A stretch of 55,000 nucleotides of DNA, taken from NCBI GenBank assembly GCA_037447655.1, contig JBBHKE010000822.1, forward strand, positions 117,250 through 172,249. The letters are read 5' to 3'. This document shows, in pieces, positions 35,518-48,321 of the stretch. Each line of letters starts with the position of its first letter. Position 1 is the first letter of the stretch. A model generated the notes under the pieces. That model had not been told where the DNA came from and did not search any database. It saw only the letters and a program-made list of their open reading frames with translations. The position numbers and the translations under genes are program-made. The DNA comes from Zygnema cylindricum (Eukaryota; Streptophyta; Zygnematophyceae; Zygnematales; Zygnemataceae).

Positions 35518-38500
35518 TCAGCCAAACGGATTGCTTTTGGCATCGTTGCGGTACGATGATGAGCTGCTCGACGAACCGAAAGTTACTCCCAAGCCTGCAA
35601 ATGGATCGTGAACAGGAGGTGAAGGAGCCGGCGGGTTTTGTCCACCTGTCACAGCCATATTGTTTCCGTATGCGTCTAATTGTGGAGGACCATTACCGCT
35701 AAACGAGACTCCATCATAACCACCAAACCCACCGCCAGTGCTTGAAGGACCTCCTCCTTCTCCAGTACTTCTCGGGCCATAACCACCTCCTCCACCGCTA
35801 CTTGGCCCATAACCAACACCTCCACCACTACTTGGCCCATAACCACCTCCTCCACCACTACTTGGCCCATAACCAACTCCAGTACTGGGTGGTCCATAGC
35901 CACCTCCTCCTCCAGTACTGCTCGGCCCATATCCTCCTCTGCCAGTACTACCGGGTCCGTAGGTCCCCCCACCAGTACTGCTTGGACCAAAATTACCTCC
36001 ACTGGTTCCAGTTGAGCCATAAACTCCCATTGCGTTTTGTCCATAGCTGCCTTCCCCAACATTGTTTGGCACAAAACCACCACCCATTCCTGTGTTGCTT
36101 GGGACTTGATAGGCTCCCGAACTTCCAGGGCCCTGATAGGCAGCATTGGCATATTGTTGAGGCGCATAGTTACTTCCAGTTCCGTACACATCCATGCCAG
36201 GCTGATAAAGACTGCAAAATTGAAAGCCGTCCACAAAACTGGAGGATATAAGATACAGGTCAAGAAACATTCTAAAACAAAGAGAAACTTGAAAAAACTA
36301 AAGAAAATAAACTCTGCGCCATGTAATTCATTTCATGGTCATAAGGTTAATTACATTATCGAAGTTTCACCCTCGAAGCATTTTCATTTTAACAGTTTCT
36401 TAAGTAGCCGTACATACAGTTATCATGAAACTGTACGATTCAATGTGAGGTTAAATTTCTCTGGTGTAATTACCATAGTATACAAGAACTTAATAGACAT
36501 CGATGAGCTGTTCATAAATTTTTTGTTTGACGTCAAGAGGAATTCCCTTGTGGCAAATTCCGTTTTATTTAAAAAAAAACCAACCACCACTATTGCAAAC
36601 TGAGATTTTTTTTGTTTGTTCGGCCAGAAACCCATGGAACCACTGCAGCAGTTACATAACGGACGAAACATCAATTTGGCCATCAGTGCACCACAATACT
36701 GTTAAAAACTCAAAACATAAAAACTATTGCCGCAGTTTCCTACCCTGCTTTAGGATGAGCAAAGCCCAGTTAGGGCATTCATAAAGATGGTAAACAACGT
36801 CATTACCTGCCAGATGCAGAAGCAGGACCATTCATTTGATTCGGAGCTGGTATCCCTGCATAATGTGCCAAATACACCATGAACCACTATTAGCATTAAT
36901 TACACTTTCTCGGTCCCGGGCTTTTTTATGCCCACTGATCATATTAATACCTGAAGTTCTTTTTAACGCTGTGTCTGTCTGCAGTTCAAAATTGTGCACG
37001 CAATTCAGACAAGAAGTAAAATTAACAAGTAAAATAGCCTTCATACGAATTAATTTTAAACGCTTATATTAATTCACAGAGTAGTTACCACGTACAGATT
37101 TATTGACCAGGCCAACCAAACAAACTTATGTGAAAACCCTGCCATTACGGCAAAAGTTAAACTACGTGCAGATATGTGTAACTATATCTAATCACTTATA
37201 TTATTCCAGGTTCCTGGCCTATTGACTTTCAATGAAGGAGAAGGAGAAACACAGGAGGTCAAGGCTTTGGTCCGAGAAGTTCCATTTAAGCCACAAGGTG
37301 AAGACTACCATTTTGTGACCACACACTACCTGCATCCTTATTTAGTCCCTAAAAAACCTTTCAGGCAACCTCGGGAGACGCCTCTTTTTCATGGGATAAG
37401 GATTTACAAAGTGACCAATGTGACCATCCTGAACTGTGGACGTTAAATATACGGTTCTGCCTAGATGTTGCTATCCCTTAAGATACCAGAAAGTTTATGT
37501 AAGAGATGTATAACTTAGCGTGGGCTGCAAAGCGATAAAACATTTTCAACCATAAAAGCTACTCTTTTTGTGACCAAAAAACATTGTAGACATAACCTCC
37601 TGAAATACCTCAGGAAAGTACAGAATGAAGGTCTTCAACACGCCCAGTACTACTCCGATGGAATCGACTTGAATAGTTTGTGTGATGGTGCTATCCATCC
37701 TAGTCAGACTGCCCGACTCTATTTCAGTCGTGTGAAAAAACATTTTCCTTTCAGAAACATTCCGGAACAAAATGAGCTTAATACAAAATTTACTGTCGTT
37801 GCTCACCAGCAGGGGGGTATGATGCAGGACCGGCTGGCCCACCCCAAGGAGACGAATAGTAAGGACCTGCGACAGCAGGCTGGGGAAGAGAGTCCTGCAT
37901 GGTTGCCATCGAGAAGGCCTGCAATTTTGCAACAGCAGCAAATAAAAGAAACAAAGATGTCAATCGACATGTTTGAAAGCAGTGGACTTGTCCAGCGCAA
38001 AATACATGATAAGACATGTCCATTAACCAAACATATTTCACTTAAGATATTCCTTAAATGGATGCCTTCATGTTCAACAAGGAGCTACCCACACTCTTTT
38101 AGACTTACAGGCCCAGAAGCGGCTGTGGGTGAAAGATCGTCCTCAAAAGGGTTCAAAGACTTGGGTGGCTGCGCATACGCAGGCATAGATCCCTGCAAAA
38201 CCACAATAAGACTACTCCTGGCTTCAGATATATGCGACTCATATGCATTTAATAGGACTGTCATTAGGATTAAAACCACCTTGATCTGCACTGGAAGCGC
38301 AACTGATGAGACCTAAATTGAACAAAAACAAACAACAACATAAAATCATCATACATGAGTAGCAGAAGCAGTGTTGTGCTATTATGAAAAATACAATTGT
38401 TGATTAAATTTTCAATTAAGTTTTGAGATTTACTTTGAATTGAAATGAAAAATGGTACCATTGGTTACGAAATTTGACAACAAAGTGACAAAAGTGTCCC

Positions 38501-41500
38501 GCAAGAAGGACAGCTAATTAAATTCAGACAGCCTTTCACCTGGGCAAGAAAATCCCATAAAATGAACATGAAATGAAGATACAAACGAAAATAAATCCCA
38601 CTTGTTCATGAGTAGCATTGGACAGTAGATTTTCACCATCTACAAACAGATATGCAAATCACACGTACGGTCGCAACAAAAACTTACAAGACGTCCGTAG
38701 CAAAACATGATATCAGTCAATATAACAGCATGAGACCGTACCGAATTTCACCCAACATACAACGAGAGGATATAGACAGGGTCACCGACACCTAGTACAG
38801 TTTTTTTAGTTTTTGAACTCTCACAAGTCGATGTCTGATCAATCCAGGGCCACTTAGCTTCTGATCTTACAGTTCCAATGTGTTTCCTGCATACTTTTAT
38901 CCCCCTGTTTGCTGTACTTTCGCCTATATATCTTATTTGTACTACTTGCCAAAAATTATCTACGTGTGCCAATGTCGCCAAGACTCATATGAACAAGACA
39001 AACACGTTCATGCCACCACTGCCCATCGAACAACCAAAAGTCAAAAAGTTCACAACAAAAAATAGGGTTTGTACTATAATTTTCAGCATTCGCCAGTACA
39101 GATTGAACTGCCGTACAAAGTGAAGACAGACAACCTCATCAATACGGCGTACCAGAGACAATACACAATACTGGTATAGCGTTAACCGGAAGTTTTAAAC
39201 ATCTCTTTGAAAAACAACAATCCATGACATGTTATTGTATGCCTTACAACCTTCAAAGGGATGTTGTGTAGGGCTGGTCCAAAATTAATAAGACATCTTC
39301 TTTACCGTTTACGTTGTTAAAGCCTCATTTTTCTTTTTCTGTTTATTTCCTTCTCTTATCCTTACACCTATATCTGTACAGACAAAAAGAACTAAATTCA
39401 TTACATGGTTCCACCGACGCACTGTGAGCTAGTTTTCTACAGAAATCCAACATAACCTTGAAAAAAGGCAACATCAACATTCAACAAAGAGCTGGCGTCT
39501 GTACTAATGCATCCTGCAGTTCCGATATGCTGCAAGGGTTAATACTGGACAAAGTTGTATGGAGCTTTACACACCTTCACCCAATAAACAAAAAACTATG
39601 ACTTATGGTTGACGATTCATTCAGGCTATCAAGACCTTCTCATCACATTCTTATACTCAGCCATGAAGGGTTGAGGGAAAAAAAAAACAAAAATCTTAGT
39701 TACCGGGATGTCCGTCACAAGAGGAGTGAACTGAAGCTGGCCGTACTGAGCTTGAGGGGCACCAACAGGGGGGTTGGGTGCACCATAGCCACCCAGGGGA
39801 AGAGGTGCCACATATGCTGCTTGTTGAGTATAGCTCGGTTGGCCATATGGGTTGACATTGGAGAAAAAATCCTGAGGTACAACAAAAACAAAAAATGAGA
39901 GAGAAAGTACAAATGTGTCTGCTTGGCTTATAGACTTATGATTAGAAGCAATGAATTGGGAAATGCAAACACAAACTGATTGAAAAAACCAAAATGAAAC
40001 TTTTTGTAGTTGCACAGACTAGCCAAGACCCCCGCAAATAGAACTACAAATAGTGCCACTAGCATCTAGGTGTCTTACACTCACTGGTCACTGGATAATC
40101 ACCAGACATTGCTGCCAATTCGCTTCACCGGACAAGTAGATAGGCATTAATACAGAGTTTATTAACAGAAGATTCATAGAATTCCTGCCTTTGTTATCCC
40201 CTCCATCAAAGAGACCTGCTTCACAATAACTTAAAGTCCCAGGTAGTGGAAACCACTTAGGGGTTCTTAAACAATTCCACTGTAATGTCATGAATGTACC
40301 TATCTCCCTGCATAGCTTCCTCAAGTGTCTGTAGATACGTCATCACTGACATTATACATCTCAAGGTCCACTCACATCTGGGATTTCCCTCCTTAGAAAT
40401 GAAATTTACACCTCTCAAGGCCCATCTCACCTCTAAAATTTCTCTCTTTGAAATGAGATTTACACCTCCCAAGGTCCCTCTCACCTCTGGGATTACATCT
40501 CTCAAGGTACCCTCCACCTCTGGGATTTCCCTCCTTGAAATGGAATTTACGGTTCTTCTCACACCTGGGATTATCTCTAAGTTCCTCTCACATCTGGGAT
40601 TAACCTCTCAAGATTCCTCTCACCTCTGGAATTTCCGTCCTTGAAACAGGGGCTGTTGGTGGAGGAACGGAGGACAATCCTCCTGCAGGTCCAGTCCCTG
40701 GAACAGGAGCTGAAACTGCGGCTTCAGAAGAAGCCTGTGGAGAAGCTGTCCCATTGGCCGCAGGAGATTCCACGGAATTAGGAAACGTGGAAGCACCGGC
40801 TGCACTGCCTGTAGATGCCGGACCAGCCCCTGTGCTCGAAGACCCCCCAAAACTGGTAGGAGCTCCCCCAAAACTGGTAGGAGTTCCCCCAAAACTGGTG
40901 GGAGCAGTCCCAGTAGAAACAACAGGATTTGGGTTTTTATTTGGATTTGAATTGGAGGGATTCGGAGTACTCGAAGGCGATGATGGGCCAAAGTTTGTAG
41001 GAAACGCATTCGTGCTGACTGGAGCAGAAGAAACACTGCTTCCTTCTTGTTGGGCAGAAGGAACAGAATGGGCAGGAGAAGACAGAGAGCCAGTAGAGGG
41101 AGGACCAGATGCAAAAGGGGGAACTGTCTGTGGAGCTGAACTACCAAATGCATCCCATGCTGGGGGCTGAGATGGTGCGACAGGTTGGTGGGTTTGAAAA
41201 GGAAAGAACGAGCCAGGCTGAGGCTGTGGATAGGAGGATGGTTGGACCTGGTTAAACAGCAACAGGGAGACATGAAATAAGACCCTGACTTTGGTCATAA
41301 CATTGTCCAATCACTTAAGTCTATCCATACAGCAAATATTCACCTAGAACCACTTTCAATTGTGTACCATGAGGACGTAGCTGAAAGGGCTCCATGTCTA
41401 TAGTGAATCAGACAAGAAGTCCAGTCAATTGAAGCATTGCAAAATTAGCATAAGAAAGTTAGCTGATCCATGAGAAACTAAGTGGCTCAAAAAGAGAAAA

Positions 41501-44500
41501 ATCTCAAAGACATGGGCTCAATTGCCCCCTTACATTCACGATTGCACAAAAACAAGTCGGCTGTCGAGGATAATTATCTTTACCTGTGTAAGGTACATTG
41601 CACCCTGCACCACACCCCAACCACTTGTTGCTGGTTGATTGGTTACTGCCGCAGGACCCGGCTGGACACCTGCGATTAAAGCATTTCCTTGAGGCCACGT
41701 GGGCATGTTATTTGACAAGGGTACAGCTGTACCGGCGGATGGAGTGTCAAATTGAGCCCAAGACAGCGCCGATTCATTAGTTGAGGGAGGAGGAGGAGCT
41801 GGTGGGCCAGCTAGTCCAGCTAGTCCTTGGAGACCATAAGGGTCCGTATTAACATTTTGTACGGGTGGGGCCGGTGTAGGAGTAGACTCAGCTGAGAAAT
41901 CAATGAGACTCGTTGGTTCAGCTGGCCTTCTTTCACTCTGTGGCGTTCGAGGGTCTCCTTTACTATCTTGATTAGGCTGTGGTTGATTAGGCTGTCAAAG
42001 ACAGCCGAAGACAGAGGTGTCTATAAGCAAATATAGCAAACATGGATCAAACAACTGCAAGGTCATTGTCCACAAGTCGGTTCTTCTACCAAAGAACAAG
42101 TCAAAGTGAATTAGCCAATAAGGCCAAGGACAAATTATTTAGTGTTCATAAGAAAAAGAAATTGCTAGGGATCATGGTCAAAAGGCCGAGTCAAAAACAC
42201 TTCCACACCTACTGAAACTTCATCCAATCGCCAAGGTGTTCCCAGATTTTATTTTTTTCAACTGTCAGAAAATATGACATCCTTCTCTCCCTCGGCAAGA
42301 ACCAATGTTGAAAGCAATCATACTAACCCTATAAGTCTGTCCATCAGCAATCCTAGGTAAAAAATGATGGAGCGCACTAATGGCATCAAAGATTCAAGAA
42401 CCTACCATTGGTGTTGCGCTTGAGCTTGTATCCTCTGCATTAAGTTTAACCACAATTCGATCCACATTCGGGCCTAAAATTTCTGTCATTGGAATGGTTT
42501 GTGGTGAACCATAGTTCTGGGGTCTATGCCGGGGCCGGTTTGTACCAACTGAGAGCTCACTGCTTTGGTCTTTTGAATCTTGAGAACCATAACTTCTGAC
42601 AGATCCCTTGCTAGTTTCCGGTTTCTGGGATTGGTTTGGCACAGCTGACGATTTTCCTGTCTGTTTCACCAGAAAGGAAAAACACTACTTTCAAGACCTC
42701 TCTGAGGAATCAATTTCCCCCACTAACAAATTATCCATGGACAAGTACAATAAAAAGAAGACAAATTTCAGCAATGTAACTTCATATTCAGCTCAATAGG
42801 GTTAACCATAATAAACCATATGATTCATGATTCACGATTCATTATTTTCTTCATGACACAATCATAAATTGAACAGCTCATGAACTGCTACAAGAACGAA
42901 GGTGTTATTTCTACAATTTCCGTGCTTTAATACAAATCTTCACTGCACAAACAATTGAAATATAACAGTATGAACCCCATATACAAGCCAAGGTATAAAA
43001 ATGTATCAAAAAAAAATCTATCATCCCAAATAAATCCAATCTGCGAACTGTACGGAAAAAACTGTAAAAAGAAACGGACACAACCTGCTCAAGAGATCAA
43101 CAAGCACTCACCACAATAGGCCGCTCTCCAGTGTACTTTCTCTCAACATAAACAAGCCTGATGAATTCTCTTAACCTCAATAAATCACTGTCAAACAACA
43201 AGCAAAAAATGAGCAAGTGATTGATAGGAAAATGCAAAAGACCTTCAATTTTGCCAGTTTCCTCAAGGATGAGACAGTAAGTTAGCACTTTCTGAACGAA
43301 GTCGGAAATAAGCACTGCCTGAACTTGGATGGGACTAGACAGAATAAAACGAAAACGAATTTCACAATGTCACCACTCTCACTCTAAAAAATACAACTTT
43401 GATCTACAGCAGCCTGCCTTGATTTAACGAGCAGAATCGTCTTCCTTTGATTGATTACGATTAATAGGTATTCAAATGAAATACAGTAAGTTTGGAAAAA
43501 TGCTACTCCTACATTATACACAAACCTATTATCTGGAAATGGCTGAGAACTGGCATCCCAACTCCGCAAAAGAACCTGTCTTGCTTTCTGCACGGATGTA
43601 AGATACAAGAAGCACCACATACATGTTTCAGTTAAGAGTTAAGAATTAAGCAACTAGCAGCCCTATGGGCATCGAACAAACCACTAAATGAACAAGAAAG
43701 CTTTTGTCAACATTGTAAATGAAAGTTTAAAAGAAGGGCAAAAGGAGCAAAAGGTGAAGAAACATGCCAATCTTGTATGACAGAGGAGAAATAGTTTCAA
43801 TGCATCCCAGGCCTTATGCAAACTTTGGCTGCAACAGAAAAATATTGTGGAATGACCTACAGTCGGTTCAAAATACTTCATCAAGGGATAACTTTGGCAG
43901 TCGAGATAAGGACAGGAACAATTGAGAGAAATTTAGAGAAGATAATATTGAAGTAGCTTGCTAACCTCATTTCCACCATGCTGCAACGAAGCTGCTTCCT
44001 CTTTGGAAAACGTTGCCATGGACACAGATTTCACACGATGTGAGAATTCACGACTGCACAATAAAGAAATGGAAAAAGAGAGTAAGAAAAAGCAAACAAC
44101 TCCCACTGATGAAACTCACAACATAAGTTGTAGTTCCAGCGGAAATGCCTGAATTGGTCAAAGGCACGCAAATTATCTTTCATGAAAACTGCAGCTGTTG
44201 GGAAAGGAACTACTATGCAGCAAGTCTGTTTATATTGGAAGACACAACTCAGTGTTAACAGTGTGACCCTTAAAAAAAAGTACAAGGTCCATTTACCGCG
44301 ACTCTTTACATTTGTCACAAACATTTATAAGTCCTAAGAATGAAAATACTCACTGAACTCCACTGCAGGTAATGCAAACAAATGTGTTGAAATTCGTGCA
44401 AACATACTGAGGGCCCTGCGACAACATAGACATACAAAGCCACATTATGAATACTTTGCTTCTTCCTGACCAAAGTTCAAAAGTGCGAAAACAGATGAAA

Positions 44501-45036
44501 CAATATATCTGGGTATCCCGCATTACACGCATATTATACAAGTTTACATGCATATTATACAAGTTCTTTAAAAGCGTATAGTATTTCCATACCTTTTTGC
44601 ACATTAAAACTATGTTCCTGAACTTACAGTCAACCATTAACAAACCTGAAATCCAACATATATCAATCAGCCAACAGCAACTGCTGAATGTCCAAATAAA
44701 ATAAACATTCCAAAAACACCTTGAAAAATACCAACGCTATTCAATTGATGGATATGACGACAGCTATTTTACCGTTCTTTCTGATTTCTCGTCTAACATC
44801 ATCAAGGAAACAAAGAAATCTAACTGCAATTTTTTTTTCCGAGATCAAAGTCAGACAAAAGCGGATTGCAAACCATTAACATTATACACCCAGCGACTTA
44901 CCACACTGTTACAGTTTATACACTTCCGGTTATCAGGAAGCTTCAGCAGGCCTCTGATAATTTTCTCGCTTTTTTCGGCTTCCTTTGCATTGACAGCCAT
45001 TGGTGACACCACTTGCTGCAATTTCACAATAGCCAT
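35518..45036 (-). CDS. AGD14: ArfGAP-domain protein, AGD14-like, 13 exons, 938 aa
   Basis: Exons: 45,036-44,902; 44,415-44,354; 44,053-43,966; 43,587-43,526; 43,187-43,112; 42,660-42,406; 41,991-41,584; 41,247-40,624; 39,871-39,704; 38,192-38,109; 37,918-37,807; 36,855-36,807; 36,211-35,518. All are GT-AG and the phases agree throughout. The first five exons form the ArfGAP zinc domain: EKIIRGLLKLPDNRKCINCN, then CTNFNTFVCITCSG, HREFSHRVKSVSMATF (with the catalytic Arg) and LREFIRLVYVERKYTGER. This is the order known from plant AGD14/AGD15. The domain stimulates GTP hydrolysis on Arf GTPases in vesicle budding (established). The remainder is disordered: SLIDFSAES, three TSFGG units in exon 8, NPFEDD in exon 10, and a YGPSSTGGGG repeat in exon 13, ending DAKSNPFG. 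At 938 aa it is longer than the Arabidopsis protein (about 650 aa). A later Met at 45,000 is an alternative start. The otherwise common FWTF is FNTF here. Confidence 0.93.
40354..40640 (-). repeat. Intronic tandem array derived from the exon 8 donor region
   Basis: About six imperfect ~54-bp units of the form CTCTCAAGGTCCCTCTCACC, TCTGGGATTTCCCTCCTTGA, AATG. The last unit overlaps the true end of exon 8. On the sense strand each unit carries CCAGAG|GTGAGA or a close variant, the exon 8 donor itself. Confidence 0.9.
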
Positions 45037-47092
45037 TACACTTGTTTTCTTGTAAGAATGACAGGACGACTGAGAGAAATAATCACAAAAACTAAAACCA
45101 GTAAATTTTCGCCAATGGCTCTGCTTACTCTTCCTATATGTTCATTTCTACGTCAAAGCAGTAGTTCCATAATGTAGGCAAAACTTTAGTCTTCCAATAG
45201 GTAATCTGTTTATACAACTGAGGCACATATAGAGAGCAAAGGTTATGGCATTTGTGACTTTCAATACTTTATTTCTTCAGGATAACATTAAAACAAACAA
45301 ACAAACCTTCTAACAATGTGATTCCTCGTACTCCGACCTTCTGCTGACGTTTCAAGGACCTAATCGCAAACAAATGCGAGTCTCTCTTCGAATTTAAAGT
45401 TTAGATTTACGTGAAAGCCCGATCAGAGAAAACTGCAGACGGTCGTCGAAAGAGAAAAGGGGGGGTCGAAGAGAAAGCGCACGATATTAGTGGCAGTACG
45501 GTGGCTGCTCTTGTCAGTGCGAAAAGATTCAGTACTGTACTGTAGTCTCTATACTCTAAACGTTTAAAACATTAAACGCTGGAGCACTCACTATCTGCGG
45601 TCGTCCGAGGTCTTGCAAACTATTCCAAGAACCATGGCGTCAAAATGTGGACGTTGTTTTACCGCAATTGTCAGCGAAAAGCTAGATACGGAAATAGAGT
45701 ATGCCACAGCTCCATTTGAATTTTTAAGCAGCACTGATTCTAAACTACTAAAGCATACGGTACTGTACTGTAGTTTGAAATGTGCGAATCCAACGGGAAA
45801 CGCTATGTGCATACTATACGGGTATCATACGGTTTAGCATCCGTATAGTATGGCTAGTCACAAATTTTGAATCGTTTTCCAATATAGTGCGGGAAAGGGT
45901 TTTCCATCCTATAAGTAGTTCGCACGTCTACACGCGTGATTACTGATTAAACCTTCTTGTGCGTCTAGTCAATCAGTAAAGTTCAAGTCAAATATGTACA
46001 GTATGACAGTGTGGCCACATTTTTCGCACTTTATTCGCACTATTAGAACGATTAGAGCACTGTTCGTCGGGATACCGTGTTGACAATTTCATTATTTCTG
46101 TTTTCTGCTTTGTGCATTTAATAATTCAGCAACAATAAATTAAGCTGGGCACTAATTTCGCCTTTTTCTTTTTGCTATTTTTGCCGTTTTGTACCCTCGT
46201 ACGCAATCCTACATATATTCTGTGTGCGAAGTACAAGAGGCATACACTTCAAAACCGAATAATGAATCTTGTCGGTGTTCGTACGCAGATTTGGGGTATG
46301 GCGCGCAAAAGGCAAAACGTCAAGATTCGCAATCGCGCAAAAACAGTGGACACGTGAAGCTGTTAAAGCCGTTGGATAAAGGAAAAATGACATCGGTTTC
46401 ACCTATGACATAAAATGATGTCAAGTTAGAAGGTGAATTTTAGAAATCTCATGCCTAAACGCGGTATGATCCTCGCAGGCTTGATGAGTATAAATTATAC
46501 GTGGCATGCTCCGGCAGGCTCTCAGGCGTTGGAATTAACGGTTCGATTCATTACCATCGTCCATAGAGACCAAATGCTCTTTGAATCTTGACGTTTATTT
46601 TCGTCCTGAAGTGACCCACACCCTAAATCTGCGCACGAACACCTGCAATTTCCATTGTTCGGTTCTGGAATTTCCGCCTCCTGTACTGTAGTTTTGCGTA
46701 CGTATTACACAAGAAATATGTGCGGTTACGTACATAAGGAGGAGAGAATAGGAAAAAAAGAAGCGAAAACACTCAAAATAGCCCCCACCTACGCTAATGG
46801 TACAAACGGGATGTTGTATGTAACCAGTTGGAAGTTTCGAGGTCAATAGTCTGAACGTTCGAAATTGTAACGTTCGGTGATATTCAGCCAATCAGATAGA
46901 GGCACCTTGAAGAACGAACCCTCCATTATTTTTACGAAATTGCATGCGAAACATGTCGAAAGCATTGTACGGTCATGCACGTCATGCGACGCCACGCGTA
47001 TCCATGCACCATCCACCATGCCGCAGTTCAGCAACCCGTTTTTAAAATACGGTCACCTCTCAAAACGAGAAGCGCTGAATCCAGCATGTTCA
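45037..47092. other. Upstream of ArfGAP gene and intergenic
   Basis: The part up to about 45,500 probably holds the ArfGAP leader and promoter. TACTGTACTGTAG words occur near 45,533, 45,763 and 46,682. No supported gene. Confidence 0.5.
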
Positions 47093-47990
47093 CTAAAGTT
47101 TAGTGTTGTGTATCGGTAAAAAACTTATCGCGATAACACCGATACCGATAGTTATCGGTTATCGAACGGTCAGAGATTCCGATATATCGGTCTGGGACCA
47201 GCAAATTCCATATCGGCGATAACTTAAAAAATATATAGTATGCATACAATATTACTTTATAACATACTGTATTATTTTATTGATTTTATATAGCGTGGCA
47301 TGCCACGTATAAAAATCTGTTCCGTTACCACTTAACTGCAATTTATTACGGACAGCGCAGCATATAAACGTTGGCTGGTTAACTGAACAAAACTTTTACG
47401 GCGACGTACGTAATTTTACTAAAAAACTGGTGAACATGGAACTGGAAAAGGACGGCGGACACAAAAGTACAACGGACGCAAAATAACATTCTGCGCGCCG
47501 CCGGAATCGAACGGACGACTTGGAATGAGAAAACACGAGCGGACGGGCCAGCGTGAGCGCCGGCATCCCGGAAAGGCTCTTTTGGCAGCTTTTACCAAAA
47601 AAGTCGACAGATTGACACGTGGCATGTCCCCAGGGGATCTCAAGGAATAAAAGGACAAAGCCATGGCGTCGGATGTGAAAGGTACATCGTTTTTACTGAA
47701 TCCGTATCAAAACCGTACAGATCTCATGGCGGCTACTTAACCGGGGAATATGACGTACAGTTGAGGGTACAGGCCGTACATTTATATGTACGGTCCGTAC
47801 AGTTATCGCCGATAGTTATCGTTATCGGCATTATCGCCGATAATTACCCGATATTATCGGCTACTTATCGGCGATAAGACTTAAGACCCATGTCGATATA
47901 TCGTACCAATATATCGATTATCAGATACCCAAAAAAAGGCCCATATCGGTTATCGGCAAATCCTTACCGATACACAACACTACTAAAGTT
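47093..47990. mobile_element. 882-bp hAT-like element with 8-bp target duplication
   Basis: The element is 47,101-47,982, bounded by TAGTGTTGTGTATCGGTA and TACCGATACACAACACTA, and flanked by the direct repeat CTAAAGTT at 47,093-47,100 and 47,983-47,990. It is the inverted counterpart of the copy at 19,672. A GC-rich core at about 47,430-47,720 carries the same MRKHERTGQRERRHPG frame, here ended early by TAA. It is non-autonomous. Confidence 0.93.
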
Positions 47991-48078
47991 GCCATTCGAT
48001 ACAATCAAATATCGAATATTCGTTCCATTTACGTACCATATCGTACGTTATTGTGAAACAGCATTGCTCTCATCAGCA

Positions 48079-48127
48079 CTACAGTACAGTACAGTACTGT
48101 ACTGTACTTTACTGTACTGTACTGTAG
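48079..48127. promoter_or_regulatory. 49-bp palindrome of TACAG/CTGTA units upstream of the GRF/CCHC gene
   Basis: The arms CTACAGTACAGTACAGTA and TACTGTACTGTACTGTAG are perfect 18-bp complements around a 13-bp centre. It lies about 195 bp before the ATG at 48,322. Structure is directly seen; a regulatory role is inference. Confidence 0.7.
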
Positions 48128-48321
48128 CTTCCAGCAATAGTGCAATGCTTGCAAATGTTACAAATTGGATGATGGATTGCTGTAATCACTTTCTGCCATT
48201 TTACAATCAAACTCTTGCAAGTTCCGGGAAGTGGAAGCTCTCAAATCATAATCCGTTGAAGAATTGCCGATAAGTTTCATCCTTCCAAGCTTAGCAAGTC
48301 TGTCGTCTTGTTGAGCCTTCT

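Noticed and set aside
37570-38316. 248-codon plus-strand open frame
   Set aside because: It lies antisense to ArfGAP exons 10 and 11 and crosses their intron borders; the minus-strand exons have consistent phases and conserved context.
40754-41170. 138-codon plus-strand frame rich in KLVG repeats
   Set aside because: Antisense of ArfGAP exon 8 TSFGG repeats.
46520-46560. Possible tRNA T-arm (GGTTCGATTC)
   Set aside because: No acceptor, D-arm or anticodon arm pairing was found around it.
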